A DNA stretch of 6,083 nt from Sulfuriferula multivorans (GCA_010365175.1 JAAFGW010000192.1:1-6083), one strand, 5' to 3'; positions 1-5,586 are shown, numbered from the stretch's first letter. Numbers and translations are program-made. Notes: generated by a model not told the origin, from the sequence alone.

Positions 1-1
1 A

Positions 2-55
2 CTGTTCTTGCAGGATTGGATGACCGCTCAACAGATGGAAAAACAGGTAGCATGA
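2..55 (+). CDS. C-terminal end of an unidentified protein (partial, runs off left edge)
   Basis: The frame starting at base 2 is open from the window edge and reads LFLQDWMTAQQMEKQVA before a TGA at 53-55. The composition is helical and protein-like. The stop overlaps the ATG of the next gene in an ATGA arrangement, the usual sign of two translationally coupled genes in one operon. That overlap is the main reason for calling a real gene end here. Only 17 residues are visible, so no family can be assigned. The neighbouring frame is also open to the edge, so the alternative is that the next gene itself begins upstream and this tail is chance. Confidence 0.5.
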   Translation: MFLQDWMTAQQMEKQVA

Positions 56-342
56 ACCCCACCCGTTGGAAGACGAAAAACCGGGGGAAGCTCACATTCA
101 GTATTAACCGTTCTGACTACGGCATCATGAAGTTTGTAGACGGCGGTAAGGGTCTCGTTGGAAATGAGGTCGACATTACGCTGCTGGTCGAGGCCCTGAA
201 ACTGGGCCCGGATGGCCAGCCGGTCAACATGAAGACCCAACCGGCTGCGAATCCCTCGACACAGCCTGTAACGCCTGTCGAACCGGTTAAGAAGCCGGGC
301 AAACCGGATTTGAATGATATGTTCAGAGGCATCTTCAAGTGA
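52..342 (+). CDS. Small conserved-looking hypothetical protein with Pro-rich linker (96 aa)
   Basis: I do not recognise this family and assign no function. From ATG 52 the protein has 96 residues. A basic N-terminus (residues 1-20) leads into a mixed alpha/beta-like segment with a Gly-rich turn (about 23-52, including FVDGGKGLVGNEVD). A low-complexity linker rich in Pro, Thr and Val follows (about 62-85), and the protein ends in a short amphipathic tail, DLNDMFRGIFK. There is no signal peptide or membrane span. ATG 52 is preferred because it overlaps the upstream stop as ATGA and has a weak CAGG ribosome site at 44-47. A TTG at 16 in the same frame is less likely. The gene is the last of its operon, with a strong terminator 37 bases downstream. 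The compact domain, flexible linker and terminal motif suggest an adaptor-like protein; this is inference only. Confidence 0.7.
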   Translation: MNPTRWKTKNRGKLTFSINRSDYGIMKFVDGGKGLVGNEVDITLLVEALKLGPDGQPVNMKTQPAANPSTQPVTPVEPVKKPGKPDLNDMFRGIFK

Positions 343-379
343 GATAAGAGGGAATAGCGCAAAGCTCAGCCTTTAATGG

Positions 380-417
380 GCATTGCGGGCGATTTATTCG
401 GCGCAGTGCTTTTTTTT
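380..417 (+). terminator. Rho-independent terminator after the small hypothetical gene
   Basis: Bases 380-387 (GCATTGCG) pair with 402-409 (CGCAGTGC) through eight base pairs, one of them a G-U wobble, around a 14-base loop. Eight T residues follow at 410-417. This is a textbook intrinsic terminator on the plus strand. It separates the left-edge operon from the methyltransferase gene. Confidence 0.85.
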
Positions 418-453
418 GGATAACACAGTGATCGTTACCAGGAAGTTCCATTG

Positions 454-1278
454 ATGGACACGCAGACACGACAATTCAAACTAAAAGAAATTTTCAACGT
501 CGCGGCGGTGGGTTATGACAATCCGGCCCTGCGGTTTTTTGTACAAGCAGCCAACCGTTTGGCTGACAGCATGGCGTTGACGGGTAGCGAACACATTCTG
601 GATGTCGCCTGCGGAACAGGGGCCGTTTCTCTGGCCTGCGCTGAACGATTGGGTCAGGGGCGGGTAACCGGCGTGGATCTCTCGGAAGGTATGCTGGAGA
701 AGGCGCGTGCGAAGGCCGCACTGCGTCAGCTCGACAATGTGTCATTTCAATGCACTGACCTGGATTCAATGGATTTCGGTGGTGCGGTTTTCGACGGCGC
801 GTGTTGCGGTTTCGGCGTGTTTTTCCTGCCAGATATGGAGGCGGCCATCAGGGTCATTGCCGGCCACGTCAGGCCGGGTGGCGCAATCGGAATAACCAGC
901 TTTGCCGGTGAGGTGATGGAGCCATTGGCGACAGCGTTCATCGAACGGATTCAGGGATACGGTGTGGAGGTTCCACCGTTGTCATGGAAGCGACTGGACG
1001 AAGTTGAGAAGCATCAGGCGCTGTATGCATCAACCGGGGTCAACCAGGTGACGACCGAGGCCGTGCAAGTGGGCTATTTCCTGACAGGGTTTGATGAATG
1101 GTGGGATGTTCTGTGGTTCAGTGGGTTTCGGGGCATGCTCAATCAAATATCAGAAAGTGAACTGGCGCGCTTTAAACAGGATCACCAGATTGAGATCGAG
1201 CGCTTTGCAACGGATGGCGGAATTTGGCTGAATGTGGAAGTGTTGATGAGCGTGGGACACAAGCCACAGGCGGGTTGA
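454..1278 (+). CDS. Class I SAM-dependent methyltransferase (UbiE/Methyltransf_11-like)
   Basis: This is a cytoplasmic S-adenosylmethionine-dependent methyltransferase of 274 residues with unknown substrate. The Rossmann-fold motifs appear in order: motif I ILDVACGTGAVSL at about 48-60 (SAM-binding glycine loop), post-I acidic VTGVDLS at 71-77 (ribose contact), motif II around FDGACCGFGVFF at 113-124, and motif III VRPGGAIGITSF at 139-150. The N-terminal YDNPALRFF...ANRLAD segment resembles that of UbiE-like enzymes. The C-terminal third (about 160-274) is Trp- and Glu-rich and probably forms the substrate lid. ATG 454 is chosen because GGAAG at 441-445 sits 8 bases upstream; a TTG at 451 is the alternative. 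The gene follows a terminator by only about 36 bases, so its promoter must be compact; GATAAC at 419-424 is a weak -10 candidate. It seems to be a single-gene unit, because a new promoter begins just after its stop. Naming it ubiE would overreach. Confidence 0.88.
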   Translation: MDTQTRQFKLKEIFNVAAVGYDNPALRFFVQAANRLADSMALTGSEHILDVACGTGAVSLACAERLGQGRVTGVDLSEGMLEKARAKAALRQLDNVSFQCTDLDSMDFGGAVFDGACCGFGVFFLPDMEAAIRVIAGHVRPGGAIGITSFAGEVMEPLATAFIERIQGYGVEVPPLSWKRLDEVEKHQALYASTGVNQVTTEAVQVGYFLTGFDEWWDVLWFSGFRGMLNQISESELARFKQDHQIEIERFATDGGIWLNVEVLMSVGHKPQAG

Positions 1279-1283
1279 CCCGC

Positions 1284-1310
1284 TCAAGACTGGGCTCTCT
1301 GGGCCGATAC
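1284..1310 (+). promoter_or_regulatory. FliA (sigma-28) flagellar promoter upstream of the first HDOD gene
   Basis: A TCAAGACT element (1284-1291) is followed after exactly 11 bases by GCCGATAC (1303-1310). The sigma-28 consensus is TAAAGTTT-N11-GCCGATAA. Seven of eight -10 positions and five of eight -35 positions match, with consensus spacing. It begins 5 bases after the methyltransferase stop and predicts transcription starting near 1317, leaving a leader of about 65-70 bases. The second HDOD gene carries a matching element, which supports both calls. Confidence 0.8.
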
Positions 1311-1372
1311 ACCTAACAAGGCAACCTGAAATGATACGGTTGAGTTCAATCCGAACATTACGCTGAAACGTC

Positions 1373-1377
1373 AGGAG
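1373..1377 (+). promoter_or_regulatory. Shine-Dalgarno site that decides the start of the first HDOD gene
   Basis: AGGAG abuts the ATG at 1378 with no spacer, which is too close for initiation. It lies 6 bases before the in-frame ATG at 1384, an ideal distance. The start is therefore placed at 1384. Confidence 0.7.
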
Positions 1378-1383
1378 ATGAAG

Positions 1384-2214
1384 ATGTCGCAGCAACCGGA
1401 AGACATGACGGGCTGGCTCGCTTTTTTTGCGCAGGCTGATATTCCTGTTTTGCGTCAAACCGCCCTCGCGTTGGACGTGCTGCGTGCCGATCAACGCCTG
1501 CTCAACGCCAGCAGCATTGCCAATGTGGTGACGGACGATCCGTTGATGACAGTCAAGCTGCTGCGTTATATGCAGGCGCACAAATCACGTCATCAGATGC
1601 AGGAACTGCTCGACGTCAAGCAGATGCTGTTGATGATGGGCATCGAGACCTTTTTTCGGGAAGTGCCGGCCACGCTGATAGCTGAAGATCAGTTCGATGG
1701 ACATGCCGATGCGCTGGCGTGTTTTTTGTTGACGGTCCGGCGTGCGCAACGTGCTGCGTATTACGCTGCTGACTGGGCGCAGCGGATTCACAGCATGCAC
1801 GCCGAAGAAATCAAAGTGTCGGCAATACTGACGCATGTCACCGAAATACTGATGTGGTGCTTTAACCCGGGCCCGATGACTGAAATCAGGCGGCGGCAGG
1901 GGCTCGATAAAAGCCGACGGAGTAGCGATGTTCAAAAGCAGGTGTTGGGTTTTGCTGGAATCGATTTGCAACGTCAATTCGCTATCGACTGGCAACTGCC
2001 TGAATTGCTGCTGAACTTGATGGATCCGGATCAAGCAGGGTTGTCGCAGGTGCGCAATGTGACCCTGGCCGTGAGTCTTGCCCGTCACTCCAGCAATGGC
2101 TGGCATGACGCCGCACTGCCAGACGACTTCCGTGGAATAGCCGAGTTTCTGCACATGGAGCCTAGCAAGGTGATGTCGCTGGTTAAAACAGGTCCTGCGG
2201 CAGTATTACATTAA
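1384..2214 (+). CDS. HDOD-domain signalling protein, paralogue 1
   Basis: This 276-residue soluble protein carries an HDOD domain, a degenerate non-catalytic relative of the HD phosphohydrolases used as a signalling or scaffold module in bacteria. The domain covers about residues 19-120: DIPVLRQT (19-26) starts it, IANVVTDDPLMTVKLLRYM (45-63) is the characteristic helix pair, and VKQMLLMMGIETFF (78-91) follows. The C-terminal half has HVTEILMWCFNP and a helical LARHS...AALPDDF region that its neighbour shares. No GGDEF, EAL or receiver domain is fused to it and no membrane segment is present. A FliA promoter upstream points to co-expression with late flagellar genes, so a motility or chemosensory role is inferred. 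It aligns essentially without gaps to the next gene, with 44 of 60 positions identical in one N-terminal stretch. The partner or ligand cannot be read from the sequence. Confidence 0.85.
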   Translation: MSQQPEDMTGWLAFFAQADIPVLRQTALALDVLRADQRLLNASSIANVVTDDPLMTVKLLRYMQAHKSRHQMQELLDVKQMLLMMGIETFFREVPATLIAEDQFDGHADALACFLLTVRRAQRAAYYAADWAQRIHSMHAEEIKVSAILTHVTEILMWCFNPGPMTEIRRRQGLDKSRRSSDVQKQVLGFAGIDLQRQFAIDWQLPELLLNLMDPDQAGLSQVRNVTLAVSLARHSSNGWHDAALPDDFRGIAEFLHMEPSKVMSLVKTGPAAVLH

Positions 2215-2256
2215 GGTGGCATGGCGGCTGATCGAGCCAGTGTGACATCGCTCCCC

Positions 2257-2283
2257 TTAAGGCTTGGCCCATTGGGCCGATAG
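2257..2283 (+). promoter_or_regulatory. FliA (sigma-28) flagellar promoter upstream of the second HDOD gene
   Basis: TTAAGGCT (2257-2264), an 11-base spacer and GCCGATAG (2276-2283) match sigma-28 elements (TAAAGTTT-N11-GCCGATAA) at five of eight and seven of eight positions. The same T-AAG--T and TGGGCCGATA cores occur upstream of the first HDOD gene. Predicted transcription starts near 2290, giving a leader of about 115-120 bases. A palindrome overlaps the spacer and the -10 element. Confidence 0.8.
2266..2278 (+). repeat. Inverted repeat inside the second FliA promoter
   Basis: GGCCCA (2266-2271) and TGGGCC (2273-2278) are perfect complements around one T. The repeat fills much of the promoter spacer and overlaps the GCC of the -10 element. 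It could be an operator, or simply a by-product of GC-rich promoter sequence. The first promoter lacks this symmetry. Confidence 0.4.
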
Positions 2284-2407
2284 ACCCAGTAAGCGTTATG
2301 AATCGCTTTGGTGAGTGTCGCGGGTGCCTGTCTGTTGGATGGTCGGGTAATGAGCTCAGGGTCACCACACGTTTAGTGTCACGCTGTACCGATGAGGAGG
2401 GCTGATG

Positions 2408-3241
2408 ATGCATCAAACAAAAAGCATGGCAGATTGGCTCGCTTTATTCGGGCGGGCCGATATTCCGGTATTGCGTCACACGACACGGGACCTGGAGCAC
2501 CAGCGCGCAAATCAAGGCCTGCTAAACGCCAGCAGCATCGCCAACGTGGTGACCGATGATCCATTGATGACGCTGAAATTGCTGCGCTATATGCAAGTGC
2601 ACAAGCGGAATAGCCAAGCCTACGAACTGGTCGACGTGAAGCAGATGTTGCTGATGATGGGGCTGGACAGTTTTTTTCTGGCGGTTCCCGCGAAACCAGT
2701 GGTGGAAGAGGCGCTATGTGGCCATCTTGATGCGCTGGTTTGTCTTCTACAAACCGTGCGGCGTGCGCAGCGTGCAGCGGATTATGCGTTTGACTGGGCA
2801 TTGCGTCTGCATGATTTACATGCACAGGAAGTGCTGGTTTCGGCTCTGTTATCCCATGTCGCAGAGATGCTGATGTGGTGTTTTAATCCTGTGCCAATGC
2901 TCGAAATCCACAAGCGCCAGATGGCCGATACCACCTTGCGGAGTGCTGATGTGCAGCAAGCCATCATGGGGTTCACTGGCGTTGAGTTGCAGCGTCAGTT
3001 GATACGGGAATGGAAACTGCCTGAGTTGTTGCAGAACATGATGGATCCTGCGCTTTCACAGGCGCCCCGGGTGCGCAATGTTGTCCTGGCAGTCAACCTG
3101 GCAAGGCATTCCGCTCAAAGCTGGGATAACGCAGCCCTGCCGGACGACTATCGTGAGATCGGCGTATTGTTGCGCATGGAGCCAGACAGGGTGAAGTCGC
3201 TGGTCATGGCAGCCCCCACTTCAGGGTCAACCCCTTCATAA
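2408..3241 (+). CDS. HDOD-domain signalling protein, paralogue 2
   Basis: This is a second HDOD protein of 277 residues, clearly a tandem duplicate of the gene before it. The HDOD core is at about residues 18-120: DIPVLRHT, ASSIANVVTDDPLMTLKLLR and VKQMLLMMGLDSFF are almost unchanged. VAEMLMWCFNP and LARHS...AALPDDY are conserved in the C-terminal half. The two proteins differ most in the segment between the HDOD core and the QTVRRAQRAA helix, and at both ends. ATG 2408 is chosen because GAGGAGG (2394-2400) lies 7 bases upstream; the adjacent ATG at 2405, with a 4-base gap, is possible. It has its own FliA promoter and a long leader, so it can be expressed independently of paralogue 1. The FlhG-like gene converges on it with only 20 bases between the two stops. 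A motility role is inferred. Confidence 0.85.
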   Translation: MHQTKSMADWLALFGRADIPVLRHTTRDLEHQRANQGLLNASSIANVVTDDPLMTLKLLRYMQVHKRNSQAYELVDVKQMLLMMGLDSFFLAVPAKPVVEEALCGHLDALVCLLQTVRRAQRAADYAFDWALRLHDLHAQEVLVSALLSHVAEMLMWCFNPVPMLEIHKRQMADTTLRSADVQQAIMGFTGVELQRQLIREWKLPELLQNMMDPALSQAPRVRNVVLAVNLARHSAQSWDNAALPDDYREIGVLLRMEPDRVKSLVMAAPTSGSTPS

Positions 3242-3261
3242 CACTTCGGTTTTGCACCGGT

Positions 3262-4098
3262 TTACGCGGGTTTTGGGATAACGGTTCTTTCCAGTGTGCG
3301 GGCGAGTTGGGCAATGGCCTTGCCAGCGGGGCAGTCAGGCGTGTGCTGCATCATCAGCTGGCGCCGCATGATCGCCTGGCGGACTTCGGGGTCGACTGGG
3401 ATATCACCCAAATGAATCAGTTGGATGGGGTGCTCGGGATCGGTTGCAACGAAGCGATCGAGCACTTGTTGCAGTTGATTCGTGATCGCCTGACCCGAAC
3501 CTGAACGGGTGGACTGATTGACGATAAGGCGAACGGTCTGGCGCTGTTGCTGGCCTACCAGAACCTTGATTGTGGCGTACGCGTCAGTAAGCGAGGTGGG
3601 TTCAGGTGTGGCAACCATCAGTACTTCAGATGCCAGTGATACAGCAAATAACACGACGTCCGAAATTCCCGCACCCGTATCCATTAGCACAACATCGAAA
3701 CGTGGTACCAGGCTGCTGATGATGCGCAGGAATTCATCGCGCACCTCGGTAGTCAGGCGTGAATATTCCACCATGCCGGAGCCGGCAAGCAAAACGGAAA
3801 ACCCTCCCGGTGCGGGAAGAATGGCATCTTCAAGTTTGGCCTTGCCAGTGAAAACGTCGTGCAGTGTGACTTTGGGGTGCAGGTTGAGCACCACATCCAG
3901 ATTGGCCAGCCCCAGATCAGCATCCAGCACCAGCACCCGGTGGCCACGACTGGCCAATGCGGCAGCCAGGTTGGCCGACACAAATGTCTTGCCCACTCCG
4001 CCTTTGCCACTGGTAACCGCAAGCACCTTGCCCAGAGGTTTCAAGGGAACCTTGGGTGTGTTTTTATTTTCTACGTCGGGGGTCAGACCGTCATTCAT
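3262..4098 (-). CDS. FlhG/FleN-like MinD-family ATPase (flagellar number regulator type)
   Basis: This 278-residue P-loop ATPase belongs to the SIMIBI MinD/ParA class. A deviant Walker A motif, SGKGGVGKT (30-38), carries the signature Lys32. DADLGLANLD (59-68) is the Walker A' region, and FDVVLMDTGAG (134-144, Asp140) is Walker B. The EPTSLTDAYATIKVL segment is typical of FlhG/FleN rather than MinD. FlhG-type ATPases act at the membrane and cytoplasm to limit flagellar number or placement, usually with the GTPase FlhF. Length fits the family. The N-terminal tail (about 1-22) lacks the DQA motif used by many FlhG proteins to stimulate FlhF. The C-terminal helix (about 255-270) is only mildly amphipathic. 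Its ATG overlaps the stop of the upstream diguanylate cyclase as ATGA, with only a weak GAGAA site, so translational coupling is likely. A MinD-like paralogue with another job remains possible. Confidence 0.82.
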   Translation of the reverse strand: MNDGLTPDVENKNTPKVPLKPLGKVLAVTSGKGGVGKTFVSANLAAALASRGHRVLVLDADLGLANLDVVLNLHPKVTLHDVFTGKAKLEDAILPAPGGFSVLLAGSGMVEYSRLTTEVRDEFLRIISSLVPRFDVVLMDTGAGISDVVLFAVSLASEVLMVATPEPTSLTDAYATIKVLVGQQQRQTVRLIVNQSTRSGSGQAITNQLQQVLDRFVATDPEHPIQLIHLGDIPVDPEVRQAIMRRQLMMQHTPDCPAGKAIAQLARTLERTVIPKPA

Positions 4099-4892
4099 GC
4101 GTTTTCTCGCTTGGGAGCGTTACTTTGTTCATCACTGGTCGCATCGCGAGGTACGTTTTCCTGGATGCCGGACTCGTCCATCAGCAGATGGCCAAACAAC
4201 AATCCTTTTTCTTCCGCACTGACCGAGAGTTCGCGGGGTTGATCCAGACAAACCTGGTCGCGGCCTTCGGATTTGGCTCGGTAGAGCTGTTTATCCGCAC
4301 GTTCGATCCATAGGTCGGTGGTCGAGCGGACCCATTCCGGGGCATAGGCACCCCCTATGCTGATCGTGACCTTGAGCGAGAGCAACGGAGAAACAGGGAT
4401 AGAGAGCGCCGCAACGGATTTGCGAATTCGCTCGGCTACGGCCAAGCCAAACGCCGGTCTACAGTTGGGCAGGATGATGGCGAATTCTTCGCCGCCATAG
4501 CGTGCCACGGTATCCATGGGGCGCAGGCAATGGGCCAGGCAACTGGCGATTTCACGCAGCACTTGATCCCCTGCGAGATGCCCATGGCCATCGTTGATGG
4601 ACTTGAAGCGGTCAATGTCCAGCAAAAGCAGTAAAACCGATTCACCGGAACGGGCAACGATATCGATCGAGCGTTCGAGTACCGAACGGAAATGCCGGCG
4701 GTTGTTCAGTCCGGTCAACGGGTCTCTGAGCGAAAGTTCACACAAACCATCTATCAACCGCTGTAAGTAGGCAGCGTCCGACTCGCCAGCTTCCTGCTCG
4801 ATGTTCTTCGCATCGTGTTGCAATAACGCGCAAGCGTCATCCAGCTTCAGGTTATGAAGGTTGACCAGTGAGGTGTCGGGAAAACGGGTCAC
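4095..4892 (-). CDS. GGDEF-domain diguanylate cyclase
   Basis: This soluble 265-residue enzyme is predicted to make cyclic di-GMP from two GTP. The GGDEF domain spans about residues 52-220: LRDPLTGLNNRR (55-66), DIDRFKSINDGHGHLAGD (92-109, metal and nucleotide binding) and the active site RYGGEEF (131-137). An inhibitory I-site, RPMD (124-127), lies exactly five residues before GGEEF, so product feedback inhibition is expected. The first 50 residues are helical and match no sensor domain I recognise; there is no membrane segment. A polar tail of about 40 residues follows the catalytic domain. The start is a GTG at 4892, the only reasonable one because an in-frame TAA lies just upstream; no Shine-Dalgarno sequence precedes it. 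It is the first gene of an operon with the FlhG-like ATPase, which suggests local c-di-GMP control of flagella (inference). Confidence 0.88.
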   Translation of the reverse strand: MTRFPDTSLVNLHNLKLDDACALLQHDAKNIEQEAGESDAAYLQRLIDGLCELSLRDPLTGLNNRRHFRSVLERSIDIVARSGESVLLLLLDIDRFKSINDGHGHLAGDQVLREIASCLAHCLRPMDTVARYGGEEFAIILPNCRPAFGLAVAERIRKSVAALSIPVSPLLSLKVTISIGGAYAPEWVRSTTDLWIERADKQLYRAKSEGRDQVCLDQPRELSVSAEEKGLLFGHLLMDESGIQENVPRDATSDEQSNAPKRENA

Positions 4893-5061
4893 AGCAGAAT
4901 ATAAATGTAATTAAGCAGTATTGGACTTGATTATGGGAGTCAGGATGACACGTTTGAGCGGGTAGCCTTCTCGGTTGAGTATGTGGGCATTCAAGCCATT
5001 GATCAAGCGCAGATTGGTTGATCAGAATGGATTGGGTCCTTGAAACGTATGCAGGTGACAG
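4893..5061. other. Intergenic region upstream of the cyclase operon, no gene seen
   Basis: No credible reading frame occurs here; together with the adjoining terminator and the trailer to 5180 it forms a 288-base gap without a gene. It must hold the promoter of the minus-strand cyclase-ATPase operon. A TATATT -10-like hexamer lies at 4903-4898 on the minus strand, only 5 bases from the GTG start, with no good -35 partner (GTCCAA at 17 bases is poor). TTGATCA occurs twice in direct orientation (4999-5005 and 5018-5024) and could be a regulator site. No sigma-28 element was found here. Confidence 0.4.
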
Positions 5062-5091
5062 AAAAGAAAAAGGCCAGCGATATCGCTGGCC
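5062..5091 (-). terminator. Rho-independent terminator of the DsrC/TusE-like gene
   Basis: Bases 5072-5091 are a perfect 20-base palindrome with 10-base arms (GGCCAGCGAT and its complement). Read on the minus strand it is followed by TTTTTCTTTT (5071-5062). This is a strong intrinsic terminator about 90 bases after the DsrC-like stop and ahead of the cyclase operon. The two minus-strand units are therefore separate transcripts. Confidence 0.88.
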
Positions 5092-5180
5092 CGCATGGGC
5101 AAAATCTGTCTTGACTTCTGCCTGGTGATTTGGCGTGTTCGAAAGGAACGTTGCGAGTGTTCCTCAAGTATGAAGCTGGC

Positions 5181-5552
5181 TCAAGCGACCGTGCCAAAAC
5201 TCCGGTCAGAGGCAATGAATGGGGCTCTTAATCCGGCTAGCCGGCAACTCTGCGCAATAGGACCGCCCGGGAACAGGGTGTAGAGGAACTTCAGACCGCC
5301 CTGTTGGTGGAAATGCTCATCCAGCGCGTCATGCAGGTTGCGCAAATTGATGGTGGCCTCGTTCTCGTGCCCGGCATAATATGCTTGCAGGGCGCGGATG
5401 GTTTCCCAGTGGTCTTCTGTGAGCGCAAGGCCTTCTTTGCGGGCAACATCCAGTGCGTCTTCGTGTGTCCAGTCCATCGGTGCATGCGGGAAATCCGGGT
5501 CAGATACAGGTTGCCGGATCAGTTTATTGATATCGGTTGCAGTGTGCAGCAT
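5181..5552 (-). CDS. DsrC/TusE-family sulfur relay-like protein with atypical C-terminus
   Basis: This is a 123-residue cytoplasmic protein of the DsrC/TusE/RspA family. Those members carry sulfur as a persulfide or trisulfide on C-terminal cysteines, in tRNA thiolation (TusE) or dissimilatory sulfur metabolism (DsrC); RspA types lack them. Family marks are the N-terminal DPDFPHAPMDWTHEDA (18-33), the helical EDHWETIRALQAYY (46-59), and the arm FPGGPIAQSCRLAGL (94-108). Cys103 occupies the place of DsrC Cys-B. The near-terminal Cys-A is absent: Ala114 stands 11 residues later, and a tail SDRSFGTVA follows where DsrC normally ends in a Gly-Cys-X. The function is thus unlikely to be canonical TusE or DsrC relay. 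ATG 5552 is chosen because AAGGAG lies 6 bases upstream; the ATG at 5567 lies just ahead of that site and is not preferred. It forms a single-gene unit with its own promoter and terminator. Confidence 0.82.
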   Translation of the reverse strand: MLHTATDINKLIRQPVSDPDFPHAPMDWTHEDALDVARKEGLALTEDHWETIRALQAYYAGHENEATINLRNLHDALDEHFHQQGGLKFLYTLFPGGPIAQSCRLAGLRAPFIASDRSFGTVA

Positions 5553-5558
5553 GGCAAT

Positions 5559-5564
5559 CTCCTT
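5559..5564 (-). promoter_or_regulatory. Shine-Dalgarno site that decides the start of the DsrC-like gene
   Basis: AAGGAG on the minus strand is 6 bases from the ATG at 5552. It lies immediately after the in-frame ATG at 5567, so it would be codons 2-3 of the longer reading. This strongly favours the shorter protein. Confidence 0.8.
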
Positions 5565-5586
5565 CATAAACGATTAGCGTGACTTA

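Noticed and set aside
359..395. Possible sigma-28 promoter upstream of the methyltransferase (CAAAGCTC ... GGGCGATT)
   Set aside because: The spacing is about 19 bases rather than 11, the -10 is poor, and the site lies within the terminator hairpin.
1585..2154. Minus-strand reading frame (189 aa) opposite HDOD paralogue 1
   Set aside because: It is antisense to a gene with clear domain motifs; the composition is His/Gln/Arg-rich and no family is recognisable.
2223..2239. Weak hairpin after HDOD paralogue 1 considered as a terminator
   Set aside because: The stem is short (GGCT/AGCC) with no T-tract; transcription may simply read into paralogue 2.
2379..2825. Minus-strand reading frame (148 aa) opposite HDOD paralogue 2
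   Set aside because: It is a shadow frame with Ala/Arg/Ser-rich low-information sequence. It has no counterpart opposite paralogue 1, as expected if not selected.
3242..3261. Possible bidirectional terminator between the converging HDOD and FlhG-like genes
   Set aside because: Only a four-base CGGT/ACCG stem is visible in the 20-base gap, with no T-tract on either side.
3518..4222. Long plus-strand reading frame (234 aa) opposite the FlhG-like and cyclase genes
   Set aside because: It lies antisense to well-supported genes, is very rich in Ser, Thr and Arg, and has no recognisable motif; it is a typical shadow of a GC-biased coding strand.
5003..5215. Minus-strand reading frame (70 aa) after the DsrC-like gene
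   Set aside because: It overlaps the end of the DsrC-like gene and runs straight through the strong intrinsic terminator; it is not credible as a gene.
5304..5582. Plus-strand reading frame (92 aa) opposite the DsrC-like gene
   Set aside because: It is antisense to a gene with good family motifs, its own ribosome site, promoter and terminator.
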